A DNA stretch of 64,000 nucleotides, from contig NC_092679.1 in assembly GCF_964355755.1 (NCBI RefSeq), positions 11,088,932 through 11,152,931 of the forward strand, read 5' to 3'. Under the pieces are notes generated by a model, which saw only the letters and a program-made list of their open reading frames with translations, was not told where the DNA came from and did not search any database. This stretch comes from Antedon mediterranea. Lineage: Eukaryota; Echinodermata; Crinoidea; Comatulida; Antedonidae. Positions within the stretch are counted from its first letter, which is position 1. Every line of letters begins with the position of its first letter. Shown here in pieces: positions 32,601 to 43,959 of the stretch. A program made the position numbers and the translations under genes.

Positions 32601-33150
32601 TATATGTAAAACTATAATTTTTAATAGTTTGGAAAATATTATAATTGTCAAGAAGGTGCATGGTTCTTAAATTTAAAAATAAATGTTGTTTTTCGGTAAC
32701 AATCCGACAAAATCATTAATAAATGTTGGCCCCTCTCTAATATTTCTATGTTGATTAATTCAATTTTTTTAAACTATATACTATATATTTTGATTATTGA
32801 TTTTAAAGCATATTGAAATAAATTTTAATGTAAAAATGCTGGTTTAGCTTACTGTAATAACACTGGTCACAGACTGACATGTCAGTCTGTGACTAACTCG
32901 GTAACAACCAGACACTTTTTAATATCATATAAAAATGTAAAAATAAGGTTTTAAAAAAAAGTAACCTTATGAGTGTATGTAAAGCTATAATTTTTAATAG
33001 TTTGGAAAATATTATAATTGTCTAGAAGGTACATGGTTCTTAAATTAAAAAAATATTTTTTGGTAACAACCCGACAAAATTATTAATAATTATGTTGGCC
33101 CCTCCTTAATATTTCTATGTTGATTAATTCAATTTTTTTAAACAAAATCT
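32591..33150. repeat. Two-copy 180-bp repeat beside the array
   Basis: 32591-32775 and 32967-33145 share AACTATAATTTTTAATAG..., AAGGTRCATGGTTCTTAAAT and TGTTGGCCCCTC blocks about 375 bp apart. Between them lies an inverted pair ACTGACATGTCAGT at about 32874-32888. Confidence 0.6.
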
Positions 33151-33429
33151 CAAACAATATATTTAGTTCTTTAATTCTAAAAAGAAATGACATGTATAAA
33201 TTAGGATTTAGTTGTCTGTTATAGGATTTAAGTAAACCTCATATTGTTTTATTTTTTAAGTTTTCTAAATATCATTATTTTAAATGGAAATATGTCTGTA
33301 TATATCTCATTTTTTTTTTTACCACTTAAATATCCTGAAAGTATATAACATTAGCTTTAGTTTGATATCAAACATGTTAAGACTGCTAAAAGTTGAAAAT
33401 TTTCAAAATCCAAAAAAAAAATTGTGGAA

Positions 33430-33770
33430 TTGCCCTAATACTCACAGCTGTAGCTGAAACTGTAAATCTTCTGTTAATAAAAAACAATTACAATCTAAAA
33501 AATACAAGGAAAAACATTGATAATGGCAATAAACAACATTAACACTTTTTCCAAATCAACAAACTTCTTAATCAATGTCTGAAAAATTAGGAAATTTCCT
33601 TAAAATGACTTTGGCTATGGGCCAGCTAATTGGGGCCGACATGTTGTCTCAATGGTAATTTCATTTAATAGTTTGATCACAAACAATAAAATTTGAATTA
33701 TGTAAATGTTTCATAATAGTATAAATGCCTACAAAATAACAGGCAACACTTCACTCCCAATCATGAGACC
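33430..33770 (-). repeat. Detached diverged unit of the higher-order array
   Basis: CTCACAGCTGTAGCTGAAAC at about 33441 begins one more long-type unit, more diverged than those of the main array and separated from it by about 900 bp. Confidence 0.75.
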
Positions 33771-34559
33771 ATAAATCATCTCTACAAATTATTTATTTTA
33801 TGTTCACTATTTACGATATTCTAGAGATTATGAAGTACTGTAGAAACAATAATGTTATTACTGTACATGTATCTCTTCCAACTCTTTAGGAACTGATACA
33901 ACTAAAAACTAGGCCTAGCCCCTACCTAGGAGGCCTAGGCTAGTAGGCATAGAAGAGAACTTCGCAAAAAGCAGACTCAGCTTGCTAACAATGCTAAGTA
34001 GAGTAGGCTATATTATACCGGTATTTAATTTTAAGGCATGGTATTCAAGATAAAGTTTGTTAACAAATTAGGAATTAATATATAGTTATAAGCCAGATGC
34101 AAAATGGAACTAGGCTAGCGTCACTATGCCTCTACTACAGTACTGTACAACTAAACCTAGGCTAGGTCTAGGCCTTCCTGAAGAGGTAATCTGGGACACG
34201 GCTAGGCCTAACCTAGCTAGGCCTGCCTAGGGCCTAGGCTAGGCCATTTCATTTTGATGGCAAACACAAAAACAATTAAATATTACAAATCAACAATCCA
34301 AATTAATCAAAATATATCTTACCTATTTCTAACTATTATATTTAACACAATTGTGTTTAAACTTTTTTAATATAGGCTATATGTTCGTTTTAACAATATA
34401 AAATTGCAAAGCAATATCGGGAGCAATACTAGGCTATAATATTACAAATCCAACATGGAGGTGTAACCACGTTGTTCTTTACTAATATGGCACGCAATCG
34501 TCGCCAAAAGTAACATAAATGCTGTAGGCCCAGACACAATTCACCACACTTTCACCATA
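33771..34559 (-). other. Non-coding region with AGGCCTA clusters and a candidate first-exon donor
   Basis: There is no ORF. Dense CCTAGG/AGGCCTA words occur at 33908-33950 and 34136-34250. On the minus strand ATAG|GTAAGATATATT (intron starting at 34322) is a good donor match. It could be the 5' donor of a leader intron reaching the acceptor at 27884. The candidate first exon would be about 34323-34500. Confidence 0.35.
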
Positions 34560-34684
34560 AAAGTAGAGAGCGCATAAACATTTTTTCAATGGATGGCATA
34601 ATCGTTTTTCTGTGCGCAATATTCTAACGTATGACGTGCGCTGCGGATAACCTAACTCGTCCGTAGTGACGAGTTCAAATCTAG
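34560..34684 (+). mobile_element. Helentron-type 3' terminus, same family as 13177-14394
   Basis: The sequence parallels 14270-14394 (GAGAGCGCA, CATTTTTTCAA, GCATAATCGTTTTTCT, TATTCTAACGTATGACGTG). It ends in GCGGATAACC (34643-34652), a perfect 8-bp hairpin AACTCGTC/GACGAGTT (34654-34675), CAAAT and CTAG (34681-34684), followed by TT. No matching 5' end lies directly upstream on the same strand. It may be a truncated copy or the far end of a much larger element. Confidence 0.65.
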
Positions 34685-34703
34685 TTATAGTTTTAGCATT
34701 CTA

Positions 34704-35084
34704 AGGAAATTTAAAGTAATAAATTATAGTATATACACAGCACAAGTACTTTATTTTAACTAAGGATGTGGTATATAAATGTGGGTAGATTTCAGAGTAA
34801 TAGAAGTGTTAGGATGAATGGTATATTGTTTTTACAGGTAATTAAAACGGAATGTTAGTCAAGGGAGACACTTTATCAAAGTTCCAACCACAGTAATTGA
34901 CAATGTATTTCTATAGACCAACGGGTATATCTAATAGTGGAACCACAAAAATGTAGGATAGGCTAATTTCTAATTGGCAACCAATGGGAATTCAGTGTGT
35001 TTTCAGTTGTTTACTAAAGATGCATACTAGCCTTCTTCATTGTTAAATTAGCCGTTCGATAGTTGTACAAACTTTTCAATCTTT
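34704..35084 (+). repeat. Terminal repeat A1 of the DIRS/Ngaro-like element
   Basis: It begins AGGAAATTTAAAG and ends CTTTTCAATCTTT. It differs from A2 at only a few positions (for example one A insertion near 35020 and CTT versus CAC near 35033). Confidence 0.85.
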
Positions 35085-35327
35085 GAAATATATTACTTTG
35101 AATCTCAGTACTATTAATTGTCCATATCATTGCCTTTGTTCCATAATAGGAATCGTTCAACCTTCATCAAAACGTTCATCTTACTTGGAGTATTTATACA
35201 ACGGTTTATTGTATCATTTTGTTTACTTGCCGTATTTCAGTACATTTCAAGCGAATATTTATTCGAGACACAATTTCATTTATTATTCTTCAACGGCAGT
35301 TTCATTAATTTTACTGATATTATTAAA

Positions 35328-36483
35328 ATGGCTCCAACAAGAAGCAAACGCTCAGCGCCGTATGATAATTGGTCAGTAGCGAAACTAAAAGGTGAACTTA
35401 AGAAACTTGGAATTGGACACTCATCTAAGGACACAAAAGCACAGTTGTTGCGCTTATTCAATGAAGCCGCAATTGCTCGGCCAGCAATCGAACCTCAAGC
35501 TGCCGAGAGTAGAAATCCTACAAACAGGGTACTGATAGACTTAGTTTCTAAGTTGTCAACAACAGTTCAAAATCTGCAACAAAATGTGGCATCATTGACA
35601 CAAAAAGTGAGTTCGCTGAGCTCTCAACAACAGCCTGCAGTTGGTAGTCCTTCACTAATCAATAATACTGCCACTAGCTGTTGAAGAATCCTCACAAAGA
35701 GGAACACACATACGTACCAGGTTTGGATACGCTGCGGAATCACTGCCCATGGTGGAAACTATATCACCTGCAATCCGCCAACAAATAGTATCAGGTAGGA
35801 ACATTAATCTTGCTTCTCTATTAATAATTCCTTCATTCAATGCTTTGCCCCGAGACAATAAAGATGAACTTAATTTGTTCAAACACGATCCACGATTGGC
35901 AAAATCCCTCAATATTGGAGAATTTATCCAAGCCTTTGGGATTTATAAAAATATCATGTGCACTGCCCACCCCCAGCGGAGAGAGGAGCTCGACAAATAC
36001 GAAAGGGACATTGTAGACATGGCTTCTCGATACCCTGGAAATGGTTTTTATGAATATCACAAACAATTTAGCTTAATTGCGGCTTCACATTTGAGATACA
36101 ACAATGTCCTTGTCGACTGGTCCATACGAAATAACACGCTTTTCTGTAACATTTTTGCCAATAGTCGCCCTAACACATGCAACTATTGCAGCAGCACACT
36201 ACACAGTACAGCCTTCTGCGATATATCCGAAAACTTACCTAAGAAAGCTACTATGAATACGACCATCCCTAACGCAGACAACGACTGGTATGGTCGACGA
36301 CGCGTTTTTCATCAAGGCAGAGAAATCTGCAACAATTATAACGGTGATAGAGGGTGTGTAAAGACAAACTGCAATTTAGCTCACATTTGCTTGTTATGTA
36401 AAGGCGGCCACTCACAGTCAGCATGCAGGTGGTCAAAAAACGGACAGGGGCCTCAAATGATAGGGGCCACTGCACAACGTTAA
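35328..36483 (+). pseudogene. gag: DIRS/Ngaro gag-like protein with SAP-like N-terminus and zinc fingers, frameshifted
   Basis: The ATG at 35328 starts MAPTRSKRSAPYDNWSVAKL, followed by a SAP-like helix-turn-helix (LKGELKKLGIGHSSKDTKAQLL) and a coiled-coil-like Q/S-rich stretch to a stop at 35684. A frameshift there moves the reading to 35749-36483, which has the conserved gag core and a Cys-rich C-terminus (CNYNGDRGCVKTNC-type spacing, then CLLCKGGHSQSAC). An upstream ATG at 35118 is in the same frame, but 35328 has the better context and starts the SAP part. The product would bind and package RNA. Confidence 0.7.
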
Positions 36484-37495
36484 ACGAAACCGCTAACTAC
36501 GATACAACAATAACCACCCCTATAAATATTGAACAGCTACATAAGCATATGGCACTGTGTCCATACACGTATCTAAAGAACTATTTGTTAGACGGGTTGG
36601 TACATGGTTTTTCTACAGGTATCAAATCACTTCCAGAGCAATCGATTGAATGTAAGAACTTAAAATCGGCTACAAGGCAACCCGATACGGTTGCCGAATT
36701 GATAAAAACAGAAGTTACCAAGGGATATTTATTAGGCCCATACAACGTTATTCCATACAATCAATATCGCATAAACCCTATTGGCATCGCAGAAGGCAAA
36801 TATTCAAACAAAAAGAGACTAATCGTTGACTTGTCTTATAGATAAAGAGCAGTATTCACTACAATACGTCAAAATAGACGACGCTAATTATTAAAAATCA
36901 GGGTCGTGGAGCATTATTGATAAAAACAGATATAACCGACGCATTCAAAATAATACCCATCCACCCCGGACTCAGATGCTACCATGGAATTAAATGGAAC
37001 GAACAATATTACTTTTTTAAACAACTTGTTTTTGGCTGTCGTTCAAGTCCAAAAATATTTGACACACTATCCCAAGCAGTTTGTTGGATAGCTTCCAACG
37101 TTTATAACATTCATAATATTCTTCATCTTCTGGACGATTTTCTTGTAATTGAATCTCCGACGGCAAACGCACAGTCAACCAAAATACGTTTTCTGGATAT
37201 GTTTAAAACCCTTGGTATTCCGCTATCAGAAAAGAAAACAGAAGGACCTTCTACGTCGTTAGAATACCTTGGTATATACCTCGACTCGATTAACATGGAA
37301 GCGAGACTACCAACAGAAAAAATAGCTAGAATTCAAAATATTACAACGGAATTCAGTAAGCGTGCCTCCTGTACAAAAAGAGAATTACTGAGTCTCTTGG
37401 GGCATCTAAATTTTGCTTGTAGGTTCATACACCCTGGCCGTTCATTTGTATCGCACTTAATCAGCCTATCAACAAAGATTGTAGGGCTGATTTAG
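36423..37495 (+). pseudogene. DIRS/Ngaro reverse transcriptase, broken
   Basis: 36423-36845 holds the RT N-terminus (GFSTGIKSLPEQ, IPYNQYRINPIGIAEGKYSNKKRLIVDLS). Stops and a frameshift at 36840-36917 cut the next part. 36917-37495 resumes with KTDITDAFKIIPIHP, QLVFGCRSSPKIF, the catalytic LLDDFLV and LEYLGIYLDS, then a CTKRELLSLLGHLNFA thumb. All the residue pairs expected of this RT class are visible, but the frame is interrupted at least once. Confidence 0.8.
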
Positions 37496-37497
37496 CG

Positions 37498-38019
37498 ATG
37501 TGGTCCCTGTTTTTAAAACGCTGGAACGGTGTATCTTTCTTTTTAAATGATAACATAACAATTGCTAATGACATTTCGCTGTACACCGATGCAACACGCT
37601 CATCGTTTGGTGGTATATATCGGAACGAATGGTTTCAGGGAAATTTCCCACAAATATACCTTACGGACAAGACGTCCATGGCGTTCTTTGAACTTTATCC
37701 CATCGTCATGGCATGTGTATTATGGGGTAATAATTGGTCTAGGAAACGAATAATGTTCTTTTGCGATAATATGGCCACGGTTGAAATTGTCTCCAAGGGT
37801 AGGTCCAGAATACCTGATATTATGAAATTGATGAGGAAACTAACATATCATTCTGCTATCCATAATTATCATATATGCGCTACTCATATTGCAGGGAAAC
37901 ATAACGTTATAGCTGATGCTCTTTCTCGCCACCGGATGCAGAAATTTCGACGGCTTGTACCAACAGCCAATGCTCTTCCGACACCATTCGTACACCATTC
38001 AGAGCTTCTAATGAATTGA
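37498..38019 (+). CDS. RNase H domain of the DIRS/Ngaro element
   Basis: It follows directly after the RT stop and has LYTDATRSSFGG (first Asp), FFELYPIVMAC (Glu), FFCDNMATVEIV (Asp) and HNVIADALSRH (Asp), which are the four acidic positions of the DIRS-type RNase H. The end overlaps the recombinase ORF start by four bases (ATGA at 38016-38019). Confidence 0.75.
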   Translation: MWSLFLKRWNGVSFFLNDNITIANDISLYTDATRSSFGGIYRNEWFQGNFPQIYLTDKTSMAFFELYPIVMACVLWGNNWSRKRIMFFCDNMATVEIVSKGRSRIPDIMKLMRKLTYHSAIHNYHICATHIAGKHNVIADALSRHRMQKFRRLVPTANALPTPFVHHSELLMN

Positions 38020-38447
38020 AACTACAAGTTGAACAGTTATGGGACAACTCTATTTCTGATTCTACGAAGAGAGTATATAAATCTGCATTGCGGTGTTTCC
38101 TAACATTCTTGACCATATCAGGCGTACCAGTAAAGAAAGCAAAACTTCCGCTAATTGACGAGGACCAACTTATTATATACTTTGTTACCCACTGCCAAAA
38201 AGCGCTAGATCTGAAATTTGAAACAATCAACTTGTATCTGGCGGGAATACGTTTCCACTATATTAAAGCAGGTTTACGAGATGTTACAGTGGGGGCAAAC
38301 AGACTCCACTATGTGTTACGAGGGATTAAGAAGTCGCAAAACACCTGTAATGCAAAACGCGCCCCGATAACGTCAGCAATCCTGAGCGATATGTGCGCCA
38401 TACTTTCTGCTGGTAAGACAATAATTACACCTTTCATAGATATGTAG
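38016..38447 (+). pseudogene. Tyrosine recombinase N-terminal part, truncated
   Basis: It opens with LWDNSISDSTKRVYKSALRC, LTISGVPV and INLYLAGIRFHYI, the SAM-like DNA-binding N-terminal domain of DIRS/Ngaro recombinases, and stops at 38447 soon after the RGIKK and KRAPIT segments. The catalytic R-H-R-Y part is absent; the sequence changes to unrelated DNA leading to the Gypsy gag. The element can no longer integrate by itself. Confidence 0.75.
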
Positions 38448-38449
38448 CA

Positions 38450-38691
38450 GACCTACCACATAGCTTTTAAACAATTCAACATTTACTTTTAATTTGATTA
38501 TTTATACATCCTCTATATATCTCTTTATTTAACCTCACATTGACAGGTTACCTTCCTGTTACCTTCACTTTTCTAGCTAATGGATTTTAAGAATGTTAAT
38601 GACTCTAACAGAAAACCACATTAATTCTCTTAATCCTAATTGGTCAGATGACCCTCGACCCTCGACTTTCTTATACCGAATTTAACTTAAA
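38450..38691 (+). other. Junction and Gypsy leader
   Basis: No LTR-like TG...CA block repeated after the Gypsy element was found here. It probably includes the untranslated leader of the Gypsy gag. A CCCTCGACCCTCGAC direct repeat is at about 38650. Confidence 0.4.
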
Positions 38692-39624
38692 ATGGAAGGA
38701 CAACAGCAACAACGACAGCTACCGCAACCTCCAGCACAACCCCAGCACCAGGAACAACCTGTGGTGCCCGCTCCTGACGCAGCAACCGTCAACAGGCCAA
38801 TTTCTTCGGTAGCGTTGAAACTGCCTCCATACTGGCCCAATGATCCGATATTGTGGTTCACCCAAGTGGAAGCACAGTTCACAACGCGTGGGATTACAGT
38901 AGATGCTACAAAATACGCTTACTTAGTCGGATCATTGCAACCTGAAATTGCGCAGGAAGTTCGGGATCTACTTCTCAACCCGCCTACTGATAACAGGTAT
39001 GTGAACTTGAAAGATACCTTAATACGTCGAACAACTGACTCCGACCAACAGCGCCTCCGCCAACTCCTGACGGCCGAGGAGTTGGGGGATAGGAAACCGT
39101 CGCAATTATACCGACGGATGTTGCAACTCTTAGGCGACAGGCCACTTGAATCTTCAATTATGAAACAACTATTCTTAAGTCGCCTCCCAACTAATGTACA
39201 GCTTATCCTAGCTTCAACCAAGGATGAGTTGGACCTGGGAAGCTTGACATCATTGGCTGACAAAATTATTGAAGTATCTGTAACTGCAACTGCGCCAACA
39301 AGTGTATCGGCAGTACACACGGACAATACACCCTCCTTGTCTGCGACCCTTGAAAACCTGCAAAAACAGATTCAACAACTGTCAACGCAAGTTAATTCCT
39401 TGCAATCTGACCGACGGCACAACAGATATCAAAGTCGCAGCACAAGTCGACATCGAAATCGATCGAGTGGTAGGCATTCATCTCCTGCTCAACCTAACAG
39501 TACCGATCGCTCAGCTCAACATTCAAACAACACTCCTCAACTCTGTTGGTACCATGAAAAATTTGGAGTAAATGCTCGAAAATGCAATCCGCCGTGTTCG
39601 GAAAACTCCAACGCCGACAACTAA
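38692..39624 (+). CDS. gag: Gypsy-1 gag polyprotein
   Basis: 310 codons. The start [12 protein letters not shown] is Q/P-rich, followed by [22 protein letters not shown] (the gag capsid entry motif of Gypsy elements), a helical capsid to about residue 200, a glutamine-rich helix, an R/S/H-rich basic stretch, and one zinc-knuckle-like [18 protein letters not shown]. It assembles the virus-like particle and binds RNA. pol starts inside its 3' end in the -1 frame (overlap 39582-39624), suggesting frameshift expression. Confidence 0.85.
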   Translation: MEGQQQQRQLPQPPAQPQHQEQPVVPAPDAATVNRPISSVALKLPPYWPNDPILWFTQVEAQFTTRGITVDATKYAYLVGSLQPEIAQEVRDLLLNPPTDNRYVNLKDTLIRRTTDSDQQRLRQLLTAEELGDRKPSQLYRRMLQLLGDRPLESSIMKQLFLSRLPTNVQLILASTKDELDLGSLTSLADKIIEVSVTATAPTSVSAVHTDNTPSLSATLENLQKQIQQLSTQVNSLQSDRRHNRYQSRSTSRHRNRSSGRHSSPAQPNSTDRSAQHSNNTPQLCWYHEKFGVNARKCNPPCSENSNADN

Positions 39625-41500
39625 ATGCGACGAATGTTGCTGGCCGTCAAATCGTAAGTCGCCTTTTCTTTATTGTTAATCAATTATCCAAACAACGTTT
39701 CCTCATAGACACTGGGGCAGAAGTTAGCGTTGTTCCACCTACTCACCATGAGCGTCTACATAGGCGACAAGAGTCTACTTTGACTGCCGCAAATAATACA
39801 TCTATCAACACTTATGGACATCGCTCTGTAACCTTAGACTTAGGTTTGAGACGAACATCTCAATGGTTATTTGTTGTCGCAGACGTCACACACCCCATCA
39901 TAGGGGCTGATTTTTTAAGACATTTTGGACTGTTAGTCGATATGAATAATCGACGACTCATTGACACTACCACCAACCTGAGTATTCAAGGTGTCGCCTC
40001 CAAAACTTCGCCTCTCGGTCTTATATTTACCACCCTTGAGGCTAAGTCCAATTGGGACTACATTCTTACAAAATTCCCAAACATTACACGCCCTTGTTAT
40101 CAGGAAGCGTCGCTAAAACACGATGTGACACATCATATTCAGACCCATGGTCCACCAATTTCGTCACATCCTCGACGGCTCGCACATGACCGCTGCAAAA
40201 CAGCCAGACATGAATTTGAACACATGATGCAGCTTGGAATTATACGCCCCTCTAAAAGTAACTGGGCATCACCTTTACATATGGTGCCTAAGAAAACTCC
40301 TGGGGATTGGCGTCCCTGTGGGGATTATCGAGCATTGAACAATGCTACTGTTGCAGATCGGTATCCTATCCCGTACATGCACGATTTTACAGCATCTCTG
40401 CACGGATCCACTATATTTTCTAAGATTGATCTCGTCCGAGCTTACCATCAGATACCAGTTGAACCTGCTGATGTTCATAAAACAGCAATTACTACACCAT
40501 TTGGACTTTTTGAATTTGTTAGAATGCCATTTGGCCTCCGCAATGCCGCTCAAACTTTTCAACGTTTTATTGATCAGGTAACGCGTGGATTGGATTTTTG
40601 CTACGCTTATATCGACGACCTGCTTGTTGCAAGTTCCAACGCCGAGGAACACGAAACTCATCTTCATCAACTATTCACACGTCTTAATGAGTATGGCGTT
40701 GTTCTCAACCCAGCGAAATGCCAATTTGGAGTTTCGTCACTCGAGTTTCTTGGACATCATGTTGATTCGCAAGGTATCCGACCACTTCAAGTAAAGGTCG
40801 AAGCGATACAAAACTTTCCACAACCAACTTCTTTACGCAAACTACGTGAATTCCTTGGACTTATTAACTTTTATAGGCGATTTATACCGCAGTGTGCCCA
40901 GATTTTACAACCTGTCACAGCTCTACTTGTTGGGGCAGGTAAGAAACAGGATCTGGTATGGACCGACGCAGCTTTATTGGGATTTAATAATATTAAAGTC
41001 GCCCTCGCAAGTGCTACACTTCTCACCCATCCGCAGCCAGATGCACCTTTAAGTATCATGGTTGACGCTTCGGATGTGGCCATAGGGGGTATACTACAAC
41101 AATGCATTGACAACAATTGGCAACCTATTTCATTTTTCTCACAGAAGTTGAAACCAGCGCAGACGCGATACAGCACATTTGGTCGTGAACTTTTGGCGGC
41201 ATACCTTTCAGTTAAACATTTTCGTCATTCACTTGAAGGACGCTCATTTCATATTTTTACTGACCATAAGCCACTTGTATATGCTTTACTCGCCAAACCA
41301 AATCGTCACTCGCCGCGCGAAATCCGTCATCTCGATTTCATATCTCAATTTACAACGGACATACGCCATGTGAGTGGAAAAGCTAATGCAGCAGCTGATG
41401 CATTGTCGCGAATCGAACTTAATACTTTCAGTCACAACACAACTAACATTGTTGATTTTAGTCTTATTGCTGCTGCACAAAAGAATGACGATGAATGCAC
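39582..41500 (+). CDS. pol: Gypsy-1 pol: protease, reverse transcriptase, RNase H
   Basis: Order: protease with [14 protein letters not shown] and IIGADFL; RT with [56 protein letters not shown] and the catalytic [11 protein letters not shown]; thumb [18 protein letters not shown]; RNase H with [28 protein letters not shown] and AAADALSR. All key acidic residues are present, and the frame is open from 39582 until a 1-nt shift at about 41492, just before the integrase. Confidence 0.9.
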
Positions 41501-42655
41501 AAGCTACTTGAATCACCGTTTTCACTACAATTTCAAAACTTTCCAATTCCAACTTCTGACTCTACAATTCTTTGTGATATTTCCAAAGGCAATCCACGTC
41601 CATATATCCCACAAGAATTTAGACGCATAATATTTGACACTCTACATTCGCTATCACATCCTGGTATACGAGCAACACAACGTTTAATTACTGACCGTTT
41701 TGTATGGCCAGCAATCAATCGTGATGTACGACGATGGTCTCAAACATGCATTCAATGTCAACGTTCCAAAGTACACCGGCACACCGTTTCGCCACTCTCT
41801 ACTTTTTCTACACCTGACGCCCGTTTTGACCATGTACATATAGATATTGTTGGACCTCTCCCTCCGTCAAATGGTTTTTCTTATTTACTTACTTTTATCG
41901 ATCGTTTTACTCGATGGCCCGAAGCCGTACCTATTCCGGATATCACAGCCGATACTGTCGCACACGCATTTGTCAATCGATGGATCGCTTCATTCGGAAT
42001 ACCTTCAACCATTACAACAGATCGAGGAAGACAATTTGAATCTGCATTATTTCATTCACTCGCCAACTTACTAGGAACTAAGCACATTCATACAACTGCC
42101 TACCATCCTATTGCGAACGGACTTGTAGAACGTTTTCATCGACATTTGAAGGGTTCTCTCAAAGCACATAATGATCACACTAAATGGACAGAACATTTAC
42201 CTATAGTACTTTTAGGCATTCGTACAGCCCTTAAGGCTGATCTAGGTCATAGTGCAGCTGAACTTGTTTATGGCACTACTTTAAGATTACCTGGACAATT
42301 CTTTAATTCAAACTCTGAACATTGTGATTATTCTAATTATATTGATAGATTGCGTGATAATATGAGTAAACTACGTCCCACACCTACCCGCACCAACTCT
42401 AACCGTAAATCCTATATCAATCAAGAAATATTTAATTGTACCCATGTTTTTGTGCGAAGGGACTCTGTTCGAAAACCCTTACAACGTCCATATGATGGTC
42501 CATTTAAGGTATTAAGTCGAACAGACAAACACTTTGTTCTCGATCTAAATGGTCGACAGGACACAGTCAGTATTGATCGCTTAAAGGTAGCTCATTTGGA
42601 TACCGGTAGGTTGAGTCGACCTTCAATCAAATACTGTACATCGTTCATGTTGTGA
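41495..42655 (+). CDS. pol: Gypsy-1 integrase, separated from pol by one frameshift
   Basis: 386 codons. It contains an HHCC zinc domain ([16 protein letters not shown] then CIQCQRSK), a catalytic core [10 protein letters not shown] (D), [10 protein letters not shown] (D) and [12 protein letters not shown] (E), and a C-terminal GPF/YKVLSR-type beta domain ([20 protein letters not shown]). The D,D-35-E set is intact. Continuity with pol is lost only by the shift near 41492, so this element was recently functional. No LTR pair could be matched around 38450-38690 and 42656-42807. Confidence 0.88.
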   Translation: MHKLLESPFSLQFQNFPIPTSDSTILCDISKGNPRPYIPQEFRRIIFDTLHSLSHPGIRATQRLITDRFVWPAINRDVRRWSQTCIQCQRSKVHRHTVSPLSTFSTPDARFDHVHIDIVGPLPPSNGFSYLLTFIDRFTRWPEAVPIPDITADTVAHAFVNRWIASFGIPSTITTDRGRQFESALFHSLANLLGTKHIHTTAYHPIANGLVERFHRHLKGSLKAHNDHTKWTEHLPIVLLGIRTALKADLGHSAAELVYGTTLRLPGQFFNSNSEHCDYSNYIDRLRDNMSKLRPTPTRTNSNRKSYINQEIFNCTHVFVRRDSVRKPLQRPYDGPFKVLSRTDKHFVLDLNGRQDTVSIDRLKVAHLDTGRLSRPSIKYCTSFML

Positions 42656-42807
42656 TTATAGACGGGGTATACTCGACCCGACCAGTTTGGTATTGTATAC
42701 TGTATCTGCTTATCACGTGACGATGCCAGGCATGGGCAGAGAGAGCACGTGTATCGTCGTCTCGCTCTCCTCGCTCAGCAGGAATGTATACGTTACGCTT
42801 CATTGAT
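42656..42807 (+). other. Gypsy-1 3' flank
   Basis: Non-coding. It contains AGACGGGG (possible polypurine tract remnant), GTATAC and CACGTG words. A truncated LTR is possible but unproven. Confidence 0.35.
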
Positions 42808-43196
42808 TTTGAAGGCTTTCCCTAAGTCAGTGCGAAAATCGGCAAACGTAAAGTGCAAACTTATCTAATTTTTCACTGTTTTGATGGATTTTCATAGAAA
42901 ATTGACTTTATAAATGGGAAGACAGACTAAAATTACATCAGATAAGTATAATTTTACAAAAGTAATTGATATGGTTAATGATAACGAGTCGTCGGAAGAT
43001 TGACCATTTCACGAATTTGCTATTCTGTAACCACAGTGTGATTTTGCCGTAGCTGCACTTGTAATCTGGCCTCATTTCACAGCCTTCGTTCTGCTTCACT
43101 GGGCGCTTATATAAATTGAAACTTTTACCGTTCAAGAGACAAACAAATATATTTTACATTTTTTACTATTCATTTTAAACCCGGAACCCCCCTTTA
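42808..43196 (+). repeat. Unclassified 390-bp dispersed repeat, copy 2
   Basis: Same sequence and orientation as 7640-8030, with single-base differences and a few indels. It ends in ACCCCCCTTT directly before the B1 remnant of the DIRS/Ngaro element. Confidence 0.75.
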
Positions 43197-43218
43197 ACCT
43201 ATTTGTGTTGTGTGTAAA

Positions 43219-43598
43219 AGGAAATTTAAAGTAATAAATTATAGTTTATACACAGCACAAGTACTTTCTTTTAACTAAGGATGTGGTATATAAATGTGGG
43301 TAGATTTCAGAGTAATAGAAGTGTTAGGATGAATGGTATATTGTTTTTACAGGTAATTAAAACGGAATGTTAGTCAAGGGAGACACTTTATCAAAGTTCC
43401 AACCACAGTAATTGACAATGTATTTCTATAGACCAACGGGTATATCTAATAGTGGAACCACAAAAATGTAGGATAGGCTAATTTCTAATTGGCAACCAAT
43501 GGGAATTCAGTGTGTTTTCAGTTGTTTACTAAGATGCATACTAGCACACTTCATTGTTAAATTAGCCGTTCGATAGTTGTACAAACTTTTCAATCTTT
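43219..43598 (+). repeat. Repeat A2 of the DIRS/Ngaro-like element
   Basis: Nearly identical to A1 (34704-35084). It is immediately preceded by the 25-bp B1 end. Confidence 0.85.
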
Positions 43599-43959
43599 CC
43601 CACCCAGCCATCCCCCGGCATCATCCAACACCTAACTCAACACAGGTGCTACTCATATGTTACTCATGTTATTCGCTAATTTGGCTGGTATAATTCTGGG
43701 GAATTATTTTGCCCCCAAATTCCACAATTTACCTAACGGATGTCACTTACATCCTTACCGATATACTTAATAACAACCATTTGATTTACTGGCTCCTGTG
43801 ACAACACACTGGACCTTTCATACAGCGATGTCATATGAGTGGTAGCCCCCAAGAGGCCAAAATGTAGTTTATTATTAAGAAATAAATAAATATTATGTAT
43901 TGTTAAATATGTATACTCTGAATAACTTGGAAGCTTAACCTATTTGTGTTGTGTGTAAA
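43599..43959 (+). repeat. Repeat B2 of the DIRS/Ngaro-like element
   Basis: This non-coding segment ends with the same 25 bp (TTAACCTATTTGTG...GTGTAAA) that precedes A2. It marks the right boundary of the element. The rest of B1 is lost, so only the shared end can be verified. Confidence 0.6.

Larger units (their letters stand above)
34704..43959 (+). mobile_element. DIRS/Ngaro-like tyrosine-recombinase retrotransposon with split direct repeats
   Basis: Repeat A1 (34704-35084) is nearly identical to A2 (43219-43598). A 25-bp sequence (TTAACCTATTTGTG...GTGTAAA) ends directly before A2 at 43218 and again at 43959, giving B1 and B2. The order A1 - coding - B1 - A2 - B2 is the split-direct-repeat layout of PAT/Ngaro-type elements. 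The interior has gag-like, RT, RNase H and tyrosine recombinase parts. Most of B1 and the recombinase C-terminus have been replaced by a Gypsy element and a 390-bp repeat (38450-43196). The A repeats are highly alike, so the element is fairly young. Confidence 0.75.

Noticed and set aside
38682-38882. Minus-strand ORF rich in Gly/Cys
   Set aside because: Antisense of the Q/P-rich start of Gypsy-1 gag.
34704-43598. A1/A2 repeats as LTRs of a Gypsy element
   Set aside because: The coding content between them next to A1 is DIRS/Ngaro-type with a tyrosine recombinase, and the 25-bp B ends flank A2. LTRs would not have this layout.
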